DNA of 40,596 bases from a virus, in the IMG/VR virus record IMGVR_UViG_3300028569_000071, positions 1 through 40,596 of that record. One strand, given 5' to 3'. Made by a program: the position numbers and the translations under genes. The notes beneath the pieces were generated by a model. It searched no databases. It was not told the origin of the DNA and saw only the letters and a list, made by a program, of their open reading frames with translations. Positions 31,612-40,596 of the stretch are shown in pieces (positions within the stretch are counted from its first letter, which is position 1; every line of letters begins with the position of its first letter).

Positions 31612-32265
31612 TTAAGAAATTTTAGTTACTTGAACTGGAATGGTTAAACGGGCACCACTATCTCTACCTATTACAGTTAGAGTAGCATACAGAGTTGTAT
31701 TAGTTGAAAATAAAGTATTTACTGTGGTTGCTCTTAAGTTAATGGTAGTACCTACCACTGTTTTAGAGATGTTAGTACCAATAGTTTGAGTGACATTAAG
31801 GGCATTGGCTGCCTCTGTATCAACCCCAACCCCATTGAATGTGTTAAATAATCTAACATCTGAAATAATGGCTGTATAACCAGATGATTCAAAGTTATTA
31901 CCGCCTGTATAATTTAAGGTTTGAGGAGTAATAGAGAGTGAAGCACCTTGTTTAATAACAATGGAAGTGTATCCAAGGTCAATTACAGGTAGTTTAGCTG
32001 TACCCCTTGGTAGAGTGGCTAGTTTGTATTTTAACATTTGTGTTTCTTGAGGAAACGCCTCAAGTAAAGGCATGTTTTGAATAGCTTCTCCATAATAAGC
32101 AGATCCTGATGGGTGGTTTGGATTGTATAAAGTGTAGTCCACTTCATCATCTGCTAATGAAAATTGAGTGATACGAAAAGAACCATCGTTCCGAGCTAGT
32201 AACTCTCTACCTTTAGTTGTCAAGATAGCATCTACTGTTACTGTTTGATTTGATAAATATCCCAT
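31612..32265 (-). CDS. Conserved phage structural protein (ILTTKGRELLAR family)
   Basis: The 217-aa protein begins MGYLSNQTVTVDAILTTKGRELLARNDGSFRITQFSLADDEVDY, a segment I recognise as conserved in virion proteins of related phages. LYNPNHPSGSAYYGEAI and a YKLATLPRG block follow, then a beta-rich Thr/Asn-rich C-terminus (IG-like, for example TVVGTTINLRATTV). No enzyme motif is visible. It probably belongs to the neck, baseplate or tail tip, because it lies in the structural block between the large proteins and the paralogue pair. Confidence 0.75.
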   Translation of the reverse strand: MGYLSNQTVTVDAILTTKGRELLARNDGSFRITQFSLADDEVDYTLYNPNHPSGSAYYGEAIQNMPLLEAFPQETQMLKYKLATLPRGTAKLPVIDLGYTSIVIKQGASLSITPQTLNYTGGNNFESSGYTAIISDVRLFNTFNGVGVDTEAANALNVTQTIGTNISKTVVGTTINLRATTVNTLFSTNTTLYATLTVIGRDSGARLTIPVQVTKIS

Positions 32266-32283
32266 AGTTATATTATTGTTTTA

Positions 32284-32292
32284 TTATATGTA
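32284..32292 (-). promoter_or_regulatory. Recurring TACATATAA intergenic motif
   Basis: The exact 9-mer lies 19 bases before the ATG of the 217-aa structural gene, inside the 27-base gap after the 778-aa gene. Confidence 0.3.
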
Positions 32293-34629
32293 TTATATGA
32301 CATTGTCTCTTTTAAGTTTTTCTTGAACTTTGTCTATATTGTTTTCAAGTTCATCAGGTATGGCTGCAGGATAAATAAATCCATCTGCTCCTATTCCTTG
32401 GGGTTTGGTATATTCAAATATAATCAAAGCAGGGTCAGGAATCACTCTTCGTATTAGGAAACTATTTAATTCAAATGTTGTTAGTCCTGATGTTGATATG
32501 TCTCGGTCAAAGAATATACGGTTTGATATAAGTCCTAATCCGGGAAATGAAAAAGACTGGCTTACTACAGTATACACATTATTTTCATCATATCCAAATC
32601 TAAATTGGTCTCCAGTTTCAATAGTAAATGGAGTTGTGACTTCATCATATCCTGTTTGGTCTCGGTTTGGAGATGTTTGAAGCATAGAAAATGATGAACT
32701 AAAAAGAGTATTAAAACGATTTATAGTAGCTAAATTAATATTAGGAGAGGTAAAAGACGAATTTCCAGATGATTCAATATAATTAGAACCAGTAGAAGTC
32801 CAGAATGGATATAAAACATCACGTATTATATTAGAAGTAGGTTCAGTAAAAGTAAGAAAAGGTGCTCCATAAGTAGTATTAAGATCTGTAATGTAATCAT
32901 ATCTTACTAAATATGATCCACTTGAACCCCCAGTCCACCCATTATATGGGTCAATAAAACTAAGATTAAGTCCATTGTATTGATGCCAAATAAATGTTTG
33001 TTGTCCTGAGGGAGTACCTTTAGGTAGTCTTACATAGAAATTTGTTGAATTATTTTGACCACCATTTAGATCATTATACCATGAAGATTCAACATTTATA
33101 AATGGTTGAATTTTATCGCCTACTTGTAATGTTCCTTGGTATGTTACAGTTTTACCTATCACACCACTACTTGGTCCAAATGCAGTTTCAACTAAAACTG
33201 AATTATCTCTTAAATTTTTTAGACCAACAGTCATAAAACCTTGATATGTTGGTGATGCAAATCCAGCTATATTAAATTTCGCTGAGATTGTACTAATAGG
33301 AATATTTGCTGTCCCATAATTCACCCCTCCATCAGTATGTACAATAGGGGTAATATCAGCCCCTGAGTATAGTACTCGTTTTAAACCATTCATGGTTTTA
33401 AGTGAGGGTACTTCTTCAGGAACTTTAAGGCTTATTAAGGCATTTTTATCCCTTTCAAAGTTGTATACTAGATCATAGTACCTACCTTTATCAAAATCTT
33501 CACGGGTTGGAATGGCATTACCTTGAGCATCAATAAGATAGATAACATGAGCGGCTGTAGCTCCTTTTAATTCAGGTTCAAAAGCACCTACCCAGTCAAA
33601 ATATCCAAAATATTTTTGGTTTTGTTCTATAACAGCAGTTTTACCATAAGAGATATCTCCTGAAGTGTATTCATTTAGTTGGGCTCCGATTAAACGGCTT
33701 CCGTTATACCTTGGGTTAATATGTCTTAAACTAGTGTAGTTTGAGTCTTGTACTTGGGCTCTAACAGCAGAACCATTAATAATGGCTTGAGTGTTTTGAG
33801 CAGTTATACTAGCATAAGGATAATCTACCTTTAAATGATCTAAACTAAATCTATTTTCAGTGGCATTGTTTATAATAGCGTTACAAGAACTGTTATAAAA
33901 GTTTGGGGGTAAGATTGGTTCCAGTATTGTTAAAGTAGGTGATACTGATTGGGCTCCAGTAAGTGGTACAATATTAAAACTTGCATTAGTTAAAATTCCT
34001 GATCCTCCTGCTGATGGGGATAATTCTACACGGATGATCTCATTATCATATAAATTAGGTAAAGTGAATGAAATAGTTCCTGAAAGATTACCTGAGGTTA
34101 TTGTCAATGAATTAAGGATACCTCTTACACTAGATACTAATAAAAGAAAAGCAAAATCACCTGGGTTAAGAAATCCTACAGTATATGTAGCAAATATAAA
34201 TGTTCCGGTATTAGCAGCTTTACCTACTGTGTAGGCTCCTCCTCCAAAAGGAGAGCCTTGAGCATAGGTTTGAAAATATCCTAAAGGATTAGATATATTT
34301 GCAGGTTTCCAATGTATAATAATATCACCATAAGGAGATAAGGAGAAGGAATTAAGAAAAGATATAGGTTGTACTTGGGCTGCAGAAAAATTGTAATTTA
34401 AAATCTCGTTATCAGTGGCAGATACATTGTTATTGGCAAATACTGAGTATAGATAATGGTCTGAGAATTCAGATATGTTTATAATATCATATTCAATCAC
34501 ACCAATGTCATTGTATTTTAGGCGTAATTTTTGAAGTGAGTTTAGGTCACTGTTTCTATTAGCCCCAGCAAGATCAGTCTTGCTTATCTTGATATATTTT
34601 ATCCCTGATGTTATAGTTGTTATAGGCAT
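32293..34629 (-). CDS. Large structural protein, 778 aa, unknown
   Basis: This 778-aa protein is beta-rich, with high Asn, Ser, Thr, Gly and Tyr content and no membrane segment. It opens with TTITSGIKYIKISKTDLAGANRNS. The N-terminal 250 residues have alternating strand-like segments; around residues 265-450 is a more charged domain. The C-terminus is a helical charged tail (DELENNIDKVQEKLKRDNVI), as often seen where a virion protein docks to a partner. I cannot name a family. Its context in the structural block supports a baseplate, collar or fibre component. Confidence 0.7.
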   Translation of the reverse strand: MPITTITSGIKYIKISKTDLAGANRNSDLNSLQKLRLKYNDIGVIEYDIINISEFSDHYLYSVFANNNVSATDNEILNYNFSAAQVQPISFLNSFSLSPYGDIIIHWKPANISNPLGYFQTYAQGSPFGGGAYTVGKAANTGTFIFATYTVGFLNPGDFAFLLLVSSVRGILNSLTITSGNLSGTISFTLPNLYDNEIIRVELSPSAGGSGILTNASFNIVPLTGAQSVSPTLTILEPILPPNFYNSSCNAIINNATENRFSLDHLKVDYPYASITAQNTQAIINGSAVRAQVQDSNYTSLRHINPRYNGSRLIGAQLNEYTSGDISYGKTAVIEQNQKYFGYFDWVGAFEPELKGATAAHVIYLIDAQGNAIPTREDFDKGRYYDLVYNFERDKNALISLKVPEEVPSLKTMNGLKRVLYSGADITPIVHTDGGVNYGTANIPISTISAKFNIAGFASPTYQGFMTVGLKNLRDNSVLVETAFGPSSGVIGKTVTYQGTLQVGDKIQPFINVESSWYNDLNGGQNNSTNFYVRLPKGTPSGQQTFIWHQYNGLNLSFIDPYNGWTGGSSGSYLVRYDYITDLNTTYGAPFLTFTEPTSNIIRDVLYPFWTSTGSNYIESSGNSSFTSPNINLATINRFNTLFSSSFSMLQTSPNRDQTGYDEVTTPFTIETGDQFRFGYDENNVYTVVSQSFSFPGLGLISNRIFFDRDISTSGLTTFELNSFLIRRVIPDPALIIFEYTKPQGIGADGFIYPAAIPDELENNIDKVQEKLKRDNVI

Positions 34630-34638
34630 ATTATTATA

Positions 34639-37600
34639 TTAAGCAGATTGATTATTAAAACCCCCGATACCTCCACCTTGTGGAACTAAACTACCTCCTG
34701 AACTTATATTTACTAGTGTACTACCTGAGTCATACCATAAATATATCTCTCCTTGGTTTGGATTAGCATGAGTTAAAAATTCTCCAACTGTCCAATTATA
34801 TGAGGAGCCAGACACTGTAGGATCAAATTCATATAAAGTAACATTATAATTTATCTCAAGAGTGCTTCCTTCCAAAATTACCTGACAGTCAGGATTTAAT
34901 ACTTGGCGGGCTGCTTGAATAGAGGATCCTGAAAACTCACCATTGTAAAATTCATCTTGAGTTGACTGGAGGGCATTGACTGGTCCTAATACTGAAGGAT
35001 TTACATAAGCCCAACTTTGAGTAATAGGTACTATATTAAATCCTGGTCCTGATCCTGAGATTTGGCCTTTCAAGTCAGGCATTGAACCTGCTGAAGATCC
35101 TGTAAATGAATACATTTGAATAGAACCAGTATAGATTTGTTCCTCATATGAGGTTTGAATTGGAGTGGTTCTTTGTCTCTCCAGTAATGTAGGTTTGATG
35201 ATAATACCTGTGGCCATTTTGGTACGGGCAGGTACAAAGTCTTTTAGTGTTTTGAATAATGAGTTATCAAAGTACTTAATTAACCTAACATAATCCCATA
35301 TGTTATATGGTTGACCATACTTTTTAAAGTAATCATCTCTTAACTCATCTAGTTGAGCATAGTTTCTGTCTGTATTGAAGCGCTGTCTTGGATCACCAAT
35401 AAGCTCTCCTATATTAAACATTCCTAATTGTTGGGTAATGTCATCATTAACCTCGTTTTGAGGTGAAAAACCAACCTCTAACATATTAACATCTGGACTA
35501 TAACTTTGAGATGGTATATAGTTTTGCTGGATACTAATTTGGTTAGATAATACTGTACCGTAGGCTTGATTAGATAGGATTTGGATTTTATCGTCCACTT
35601 CTCCTCTTATACCTATAGCAGGATTATCTTGATATACAATTTCTCTGTTTGGTTCACTATATCCTCCAGTTATACTATTGCCATAGAATAAGATTTGGTA
35701 TGTAGAGGAGGTAACTCCTGTATTTGGGATTATGAATGAGGCCGTAATTAATGATGGGGCATTTCCTAGTATTGCAGGATGTACTGAGGTAAATGAGCTT
35801 GAATGGAAGGTGGTTTGGGTTGAGGCAAATATAGACTCGAGTTCATTACCTAGGGGAGCTCTAAAGTTTAGTATATCAAATGAACTTGAAACCCCTTGTA
35901 GAGCCATACCTTTAATAGATTCAGGATCCATAACGTAATTGTTGAATGCTGCCTCACTTAATGGTAAACCATAATATCTAAATTCCTGGAATGAACCTGA
36001 AAACAAGTTACGGGCTGTATTTAATGTTAAGTTACCGATTGTAGAACCTGATATGAATCCACCTAAATATACTCCGTCAACAGAGGATGTTCCAAATGAG
36101 TTCCAGGCTTGATTATAAGAACCAGATACAATTACTACTGAACCGTATGAGGAAGAACCATATTGAGATACTCCGTATTGAGAACCTGAACCAGAGGAAG
36201 GTGTTACTACAGTAACTAAATCACTCCAACCTAATTGGTCTCCATCATAACCTTCATATAGTTTATTTTTGGCGTATAAAGTATAAGAGGTAAGTGAAGA
36301 AGAATCACTGGCTGATATATGTTGGTTTCTTCTAAACATAACACTCCACCAGTCACCATCAAAAAATGGTAATGTAATGTCAGGTGAGGTTATGGTACCA
36401 CCTTGGGTTGATGAACCTGAAATGTAAAATCTTAAATTACCATACTGGCTGTACTCATTTGGGATTGAACCTGAGTATGAACCTGATGTTAATGAACCTG
36501 TATAGTATAGGAAAACACCAAAATCAAAGTTAGTTGAAGTACCTGAACTGTTAGATTTTTTAACCAGTAAAGATTGGGTAAATGGTGTTGTGGTTGGAAT
36601 ACCTTCAGTTTTAAACCTAAACTCAATAGTATCAGGTACTATATATTGAGAACTCTCTATGTAATTTTTATACAAAGGCATCCATGGAAATAAGGCTGAG
36701 GATGAGGTAAATGTTTTATAGGCATAATTATACCGGCGATAAAAAGCATCCCAGTTATTGGTGTTAATTTTATCTTTTCCTCCAAACTCTCGTATCTTTA
36801 AGACAGTGTCAGGAACACCAAATATGTTTATTAACATTCTTAGACCAGCTAAAGTACCTTTGGATTTAACTAGTTGAGGTAGGTTATGATATAAACGTTT
36901 GTATATTTCTTTACTTATATCGTCTGTCGGATAAACATAACTTTGAGAGGTTAGAGTTGATAATTGACCGTATGGATTCCAAGAATTAACCAAAGATGAG
37001 GTTAAGTTGGCTGCTATATAGTTAGTTATGAGTTCACTACCTGTTGGAGGGGCATAACCTAAAGATGGGTTTAGACCTGTCCAAGCTGTATAGTTGTCTT
37101 GGCTATTATAATTGTTTCCGTATGTGGTAAAACCAAATGAGTTTAGAGCATCCTCCACCATTTCAGGAGGAATACCTAAATTCATGTTATTGGTGGCTTG
37201 AAGCTTTTGGGTTGAATATTTAGCATAGGTCCATAGATAGTCAAACAGTTGACTAACCATCTCCACAAATGTTAGATATTGAGCGTTTGAAGGATTTTCC
37301 CTTAAATATTCAGGTACTGTATAGTATAGATTACTCTGGTTACCCTCATCATATAAAGAGGCTGAATAAATTTGTCCTCCAAAATATGGGCTTGCTGGAT
37401 TAGCACTACCTAACCAAGTTAAAACTGTAGTACTACCTGTAGGCAGTAGAGTGTAAGGAGGTAATGTTCCAGATTTAGGGTAAGCATAGGAACTAGATTC
37501 ATAATATAAGAAGTATTCATAACCATCAAAATTTTTAATAATATCAGATATCTTACCTTTAAGTAAGTTTGTGTTTGTAGTTAATTGTTGAGACTGTGAT

Positions 37601-38577
37601 ACAGATGATAATGTATTTAAGTCATTTTCAAACGATTGGATTTGGCCAACTTTATAATAAAAATTCTCTATACGAGTTTGGATAGAGGAAAAATGTGTAA
37701 AGTTTGAAAAATCAGTATAGTCTATATTTAGTTCAGTGGACTGTTCCTCTAATATGCTTAATAATTGGTCTAGAGAAGAGGTAGCACTAACATTTAATAG
37801 GCTTGATACAGATTGGTAATCTGAGGAGTTATTAATTTTGTCTTTAAAATCCAGGTTAGTGTTAGGACCTTTAATTTTGATTAAATCGTCACTTAATATA
37901 AAGTCATCCTCAAATACAACTTGGTATGCTTTACTTTCAGCTGATTTTGAAATAACATATACTGTATCTTTGACACTATATTGAGATGGTAATGGTTCAT
38001 ATAACTTGATTAGAACAGAAGTATTTTCTCCTGTCCCGTCTAGTTCTATATTGGTTACAATTTCATATTCGTTATTTCCAAACCCAATATAAAATTCATC
38101 AAAATATTGAGGGTTATTCAAACGCTCCAATACAGTAGGATATTCTGAGATTATAGTTTCAGGGGCTATGAAATTGGATTTTAATCTTAATTCAGTGCGG
38201 TCTCCTGATATATCAGAAATGTAAAATGTATTGTTAATAGAGGAATTAAATTCTCTACGTATGAAATTATATATTGAGTAATAATCACCAATATCAAATC
38301 CAGCGTTTTGGATGTCTTGGCCAGGATTAAGTTCAATGGTTGAGGCTTTATCTTTATCTGTAATACTTGGGTCTTGAACTATAGACCAATCTCTAAAATT
38401 ATACTCAGATGATACTAGAGTTTTGTTCAAGTCATAAATATACAACTCAATAGTATCTTGACCTGGGGTGAATAGACCTTCAACCTCAAAACTAGGAATA
38501 ATAGTTTGGTCAGCTAACTCAAACCCACCTTGAGTTATAAATGTTGGGTCTATGTCTGTTACAGTAAAATTAGCCAT
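34639..38577 (-). CDS. Large tail/baseplate protein with concanavalin-like domain, 1312 aa
   Basis: This is the largest gene in the window. The N-terminal 240 residues are beta-rich (FTVTDIDPTFITQGGFELAD). Residues 255-350 are helical and coiled-coil-like. Residues 556-600 carry a conserved-looking block (EIYKRLYHNLPQLVKSKGTL, then LINIFGVPDTVLKIREFGG) that I recognise from phage structural proteins. Residues about 645-890 look like a concanavalin/LamG jelly roll: IEFRFKTEG, GDWWSVMFRR, GVYLGGF and SGSFQEFRYYGLPLSEAAF. A YG-rich loop (SQYGVSQYGSSSYGS) lies inside. The C-terminus is Gly/Ser-rich. Sugar binding by the jelly-roll domain is an inference from fold type. The 3' end is 9 bases before the 778-aa gene. 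Confidence 0.8.
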   Translation of the reverse strand: MANFTVTDIDPTFITQGGFELADQTIIPSFEVEGLFTPGQDTIELYIYDLNKTLVSSEYNFRDWSIVQDPSITDKDKASTIELNPGQDIQNAGFDIGDYYSIYNFIRREFNSSINNTFYISDISGDRTELRLKSNFIAPETIISEYPTVLERLNNPQYFDEFYIGFGNNEYEIVTNIELDGTGENTSVLIKLYEPLPSQYSVKDTVYVISKSAESKAYQVVFEDDFILSDDLIKIKGPNTNLDFKDKINNSSDYQSVSSLLNVSATSSLDQLLSILEEQSTELNIDYTDFSNFTHFSSIQTRIENFYYKVGQIQSFENDLNTLSSVSQSQQLTTNTNLLKGKISDIIKNFDGYEYFLYYESSSYAYPKSGTLPPYTLLPTGSTTVLTWLGSANPASPYFGGQIYSASLYDEGNQSNLYYTVPEYLRENPSNAQYLTFVEMVSQLFDYLWTYAKYSTQKLQATNNMNLGIPPEMVEDALNSFGFTTYGNNYNSQDNYTAWTGLNPSLGYAPPTGSELITNYIAANLTSSLVNSWNPYGQLSTLTSQSYVYPTDDISKEIYKRLYHNLPQLVKSKGTLAGLRMLINIFGVPDTVLKIREFGGKDKINTNNWDAFYRRYNYAYKTFTSSSALFPWMPLYKNYIESSQYIVPDTIEFRFKTEGIPTTTPFTQSLLVKKSNSSGTSTNFDFGVFLYYTGSLTSGSYSGSIPNEYSQYGNLRFYISGSSTQGGTITSPDITLPFFDGDWWSVMFRRNQHISASDSSSLTSYTLYAKNKLYEGYDGDQLGWSDLVTVVTPSSGSGSQYGVSQYGSSSYGSVVIVSGSYNQAWNSFGTSSVDGVYLGGFISGSTIGNLTLNTARNLFSGSFQEFRYYGLPLSEAAFNNYVMDPESIKGMALQGVSSSFDILNFRAPLGNELESIFASTQTTFHSSSFTSVHPAILGNAPSLITASFIIPNTGVTSSTYQILFYGNSITGGYSEPNREIVYQDNPAIGIRGEVDDKIQILSNQAYGTVLSNQISIQQNYIPSQSYSPDVNMLEVGFSPQNEVNDDITQQLGMFNIGELIGDPRQRFNTDRNYAQLDELRDDYFKKYGQPYNIWDYVRLIKYFDNSLFKTLKDFVPARTKMATGIIIKPTLLERQRTTPIQTSYEEQIYTGSIQMYSFTGSSAGSMPDLKGQISGSGPGFNIVPITQSWAYVNPSVLGPVNALQSTQDEFYNGEFSGSSIQAARQVLNPDCQVILEGSTLEINYNVTLYEFDPTVSGSSYNWTVGEFLTHANPNQGEIYLWYDSGSTLVNISSGGSLVPQGGGIGGFNNQSA

Positions 38578-38929
38578 TTAATGATGATGCTATTTGGGTT
38601 GTTAGGTTTATATTAGTCTGTAGTAATTGAAGATTTTCTTCTCTTAATGATGTTATTTCTTGTAGTAGAGCTTGAATTTCTTCATTATTTTGTTGGACGT
38701 TTATATAATTACCACTTTCTTTAACTAAAAATTCATGTGAGTTAGTAGGACCAAATTTTGGTATTTGGAAAAACAACTCGGAGTATAATGTAAAAAACTC
38801 ATTTATGTTTCCCAAACTTGGGATGACTTGAGTTGCAGCTGGTTCTTTTAATTGACTAAAAGAAGTGTCAACTGTATTTTTGAATTTATTTTTATCAAAT
38901 ACCTGTCTATTTAGGTTTAACTTACTCAT
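38570..38929 (-). CDS. Small structural protein with C-terminal coiled coil
   Basis: The 119-aa protein has a mixed N-terminal half (LNRQVFDKNKFKNTVDTSF, then PSLGNINEFFTLYSELFFQIPKFG). A C-terminal coiled coil follows, QNNEEIQALLQEITSLREEN, with continuing heptads. It overlaps the upstream gene by four bases (ATGA) and the downstream 1312-aa gene by eight. The tight coupling and size suggest an assembly partner or small structural linker for its neighbours. No family recognised. Confidence 0.7.
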   Translation of the reverse strand: MSKLNLNRQVFDKNKFKNTVDTSFSQLKEPAATQVIPSLGNINEFFTLYSELFFQIPKFGPTNSHEFLVKESGNYINVQQNNEEIQALLQEITSLREENLQLLQTNINLTTQIASSLNG

Positions 38930-40041
38930 CCATTCACTACTTTAAACGTTAGGTCTTGATCATGTATTAGAGTTGAGCCATCAATTGTGGTTTTGATAAG
39001 TACGGTATAGTAACGTTCTGGTTCAAATCCATCCATATATAAGGTAAAATGATTACCTGTTGAGTCAGCACTAATGCGGGTATAGGTATTATCAAAGTCA
39101 ATAATGTATTCGTTTGTTTTAGTATCTTTTACAGCATATGTAGAACCTTGAGGTAGATAATAATTTACAGTATAGCCTGATGAAGTAGAATAAGTTCTAG
39201 GTGGGTATTTTTGGGCTACATTTAGTCTAAATTTTTGTATACTACCTGAATAATATGTTCCAATATTTGAGTCTAATGATAGTAAAATGTTTGAGGTTGT
39301 AGTTATAGTACTGGAGGAAGAACCTGTATTGAATGTATAATCATTCCATCTAAATTCCAAATATGGAGGATAGATAGTATGAGTGTCAATAGAAAAGAAT
39401 TTCATAAAAGTGGTGTTAGCATCATTTTGGCTAAACTCACTTGTACTGTATTGTTTTACTATAAATCCATTATTTATAATTGAACCACTATACCAGTTTA
39501 GTACTGTGTTGGTAATATCAACATTTAAATCAAGGGGATCACTATAAGAAAAAGACTGAGTATGGGCTATATTTAGTCCTAAAGATGAACCTGTGTACCA
39601 TGTTCCTCCTCCTGTAGTTCCAGAAAATGAAGCAGTAACATAAGGAGAAAAACTTGATGTGGTCCATTGATTTCCTCCTTCAAAATCTCTCCAAGTCCAA
39701 CTTGTACCATTGGTTGTGATAGGAGAATTTTCAAAACGACCTGTTCCCATTCCCCAACTCCCTGATACTGGGTAAATTTCTAGAGTTGTATCTAGATTTA
39801 AACCTGTGATTATTGCTTTATAATTTTTAAGGTATGTTTTAAAACTAGCACCACTAATTCTATTATTAATAATACTATTTATGTCATTGTCAGTGAATTG
39901 TATTAAGTAGCGGCTAACTTGATCATCCCCGTTTTTAATATAAGTGGAGGCTTCTAGTATCTCATCCAATCCAGTATTCATGGTTGGATACTCTGTATAT
40001 AAGGTAGCGTCTTTAGAAGGGAAAATTTTATATATTGCCAT
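38926..40041 (-). CDS. Structural protein with DNRLRE/CBM-like N-terminus
   Basis: This 371-aa protein begins MAIYKIFPSKDATLYTEYPTMNTGLDEILEA, which resembles the DNRLRE-type domains of surface proteins (a 'DATLYSEYPT.N.G' signature). A SRYLIQF strand and an LEIYPVSGSWGMGTG loop follow. The C-terminal half is beta-rich and Ser/Thr/Tyr-rich, with VNYYLPQGSTYAVKD and YTVLIKTTIDGSTL. Such domains are often sugar-binding or structural. It is coupled to the next gene by an ATGA overlap. Placement in the tail or baseplate is inferred from neighbours. Confidence 0.75.
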   Translation of the reverse strand: MAIYKIFPSKDATLYTEYPTMNTGLDEILEASTYIKNGDDQVSRYLIQFTDNDINSIINNRISGASFKTYLKNYKAIITGLNLDTTLEIYPVSGSWGMGTGRFENSPITTNGTSWTWRDFEGGNQWTTSSFSPYVTASFSGTTGGGTWYTGSSLGLNIAHTQSFSYSDPLDLNVDITNTVLNWYSGSIINNGFIVKQYSTSEFSQNDANTTFMKFFSIDTHTIYPPYLEFRWNDYTFNTGSSSSTITTTSNILLSLDSNIGTYYSGSIQKFRLNVAQKYPPRTYSTSSGYTVNYYLPQGSTYAVKDTKTNEYIIDFDNTYTRISADSTGNHFTLYMDGFEPERYYTVLIKTTIDGSTLIHDQDLTFKVVNG

Positions 40042-40052
40042 TGTATTTTATA

Positions 40053-40583
40053 TTATCCGTAAATAAAAGAGGTACCAAAAAGTGTATTATATGAACTATC
40101 ATCAAGATTTAAATTATTTAAATATGTTTTAAATGGAGTAAATGTTTGAGTATACCCTTTTTTAAGATTTTTTTCAGTAGTTCCACCTTGTGGTCCCACT
40201 ATAATAGGATTATTTTCAATCAAATCTAAACCAGTATCAGCAAATGTTTGTGATAATGGACTTGAATTTTGTAAATCACTCAATTTAGTATCTCCACCAT
40301 CATATAATGGTTTTGAAGGCAAATATGGTTGATTAAATCCTGCTTTAATATTTAAAATATTAGTACCTCCTTGAACTAATACTTTTATTGGACCTCCATT
40401 TAGTAATGGGTTCTCTAGATCTAGATTAGTTTTATCAAAAGATTGTGGTAAAGGGCTATTTCTTTTTATATCAAATAGAGTAGATTTATCCCCATTTTGT
40501 TTTATCCCAAATAGTGGGTTTTGTGGAGTGTATTGTTGGATAAAACCTTCAGTATTGGCATTAGCAAATGTAGAACCTCCTTG
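40053..40583 (-). repeat. 61-70-aa tandem protein repeat at the right edge
   Basis: Unit 1 starts at 40583, unit 2 at 40373 and unit 3 (truncated) at 40190, each beginning with Gln-Gly-Gly. The first two units share the pattern QGG(S/T), G-F-x-Q-x-Y-x-P-x-x-P-L, then NSPL(P/S)Q(S/T)F-D/A and LDL(E/I)-(N)NP. The third keeps QGGT and KKGYTQTFTPFKTYL. Confidence 0.75.
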
Positions 40584-40596
40584 AGTTCCAACATTA
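40053..40596 (-). CDS. Repeat-containing structural protein, C-terminal part (cut by window edge)
   Basis: The frame is open from the right edge to the stop at 40053, giving at least 181 residues; the gene begins outside the window. A TTG at 40320-40322 could look like a start but the frame continues upstream without a stop, so it is internal. About 2.4 copies of a 61-70-residue unit are visible, each with QGGT/S, a GF or GY, a Pro/Tyr segment and NSPL..F...LDL..NP (details in the repeat entry). The protein ends FGTSFIYG. Repetitive, Gly/Asn/Pro-rich sequence fits a tail component of variable length. Function is not recognisable. Confidence 0.8.
   Translation of the reverse strand, partial: NVGTQGGSTFANANTEGFIQQYTPQNPLFGIKQNGDKSTLFDIKRNSPLPQSFDKTNLDLENPLLNGGPIKVLVQGGTNILNIKAGFNQPYLPSKPLYDGGDTKLSDLQNSSPLSQTFADTGLDLIENNPIIVGPQGGTTEKNLKKGYTQTFTPFKTYLNNLNLDDSSYNTLFGTSFIYG

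Noticed and set aside
1-40596. tRNA genes, CRISPR arrays or insertion sequences
   Set aside because: Genes are packed with gaps well below 300 bases; I saw no cloverleaf, spaced direct repeats or transposase.

Overview
This is a stretch of a large T4-like myovirus (tailed phage) genome. Every gene I can support lies on the minus strand, so transcription runs from high to low coordinates. The T4-type head module is recognisable by protein motifs: large terminase (gp17-like), portal (gp20-like), prohead protease (gp21-like), acidic scaffold (gp22 position) and major capsid protein (gp23-like), in T4-like order. The DNA is AT-rich. The starts of phoH, capsid, scaffold, portal and terminase have A/T-rich leaders with no Shine-Dalgarno sequence, which fits a Bacteroidota host. 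That host call is an inference.

Layout, in the direction of transcription. (1) 40.6-29.6 kb: tail, neck or baseplate structural genes, rich in Ser/Gly/Thr/Tyr. They include a repeat protein running off the right edge, a 1312-aa protein with a concanavalin-like domain, and two tandem paralogues. (2) 29.6-27.4 kb: a GIY-YIG nuclease, a gp61-like primase and a PD-(D/E)XK nuclease. (3) 27.3-23.7 kb: a P-loop kinase overlapping a 948-aa multidomain protein (adenylyltransferase, zincin metallopeptidase, two copies of an unnamed domain, HAD nucleotidase). (4) 23.7-13.0 kb: small membrane proteins, a GAF-like membrane protein, a Zn-ribbon protein, a histone-H1-like micro-protein missed by simple ORF calling, and several mosaic proteins of unknown function. 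(5) 12.9-1.6 kb: terminase (with a LAGLIDADG intein), portal, three proteins in the gp67/gp68 position, protease, HNH endonuclease, scaffold and capsid, ending in a strong hairpin terminator. (6) Left edge: a free-standing homing endonuclease and the N-terminus of a PhoH-like ATPase.

The most interesting signal is a possible head-packaging and maturation code. Many proteins near the head genes begin with a short helix-forming peptide that ends in [L/I]-x-E, the cleavage consensus of the T4 gp21 protease. The capsid protein and a 149-aa neighbour share a 19-residue motif directly after such a site. The 948-aa protein has an [L/I]NE tripeptide at nearly every domain junction, and its N-terminal peptide is echoed twice inside it. 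Together this suggests a polyprotein of enzymes that is loaded into the prohead and cut there by the phage protease, as T4 does with its internal proteins and Alt. Site-by-site evidence is in the findings; the system is untested.

The window also carries nucleases of four different folds of the kind used by homing elements (LAGLIDADG intein, HNH, VSR-like PD-(D/E)XK and GIY-YIG). I saw no tRNA, rRNA or CRISPR array, no gap longer than 300 bases, and no recognisable endolysin.
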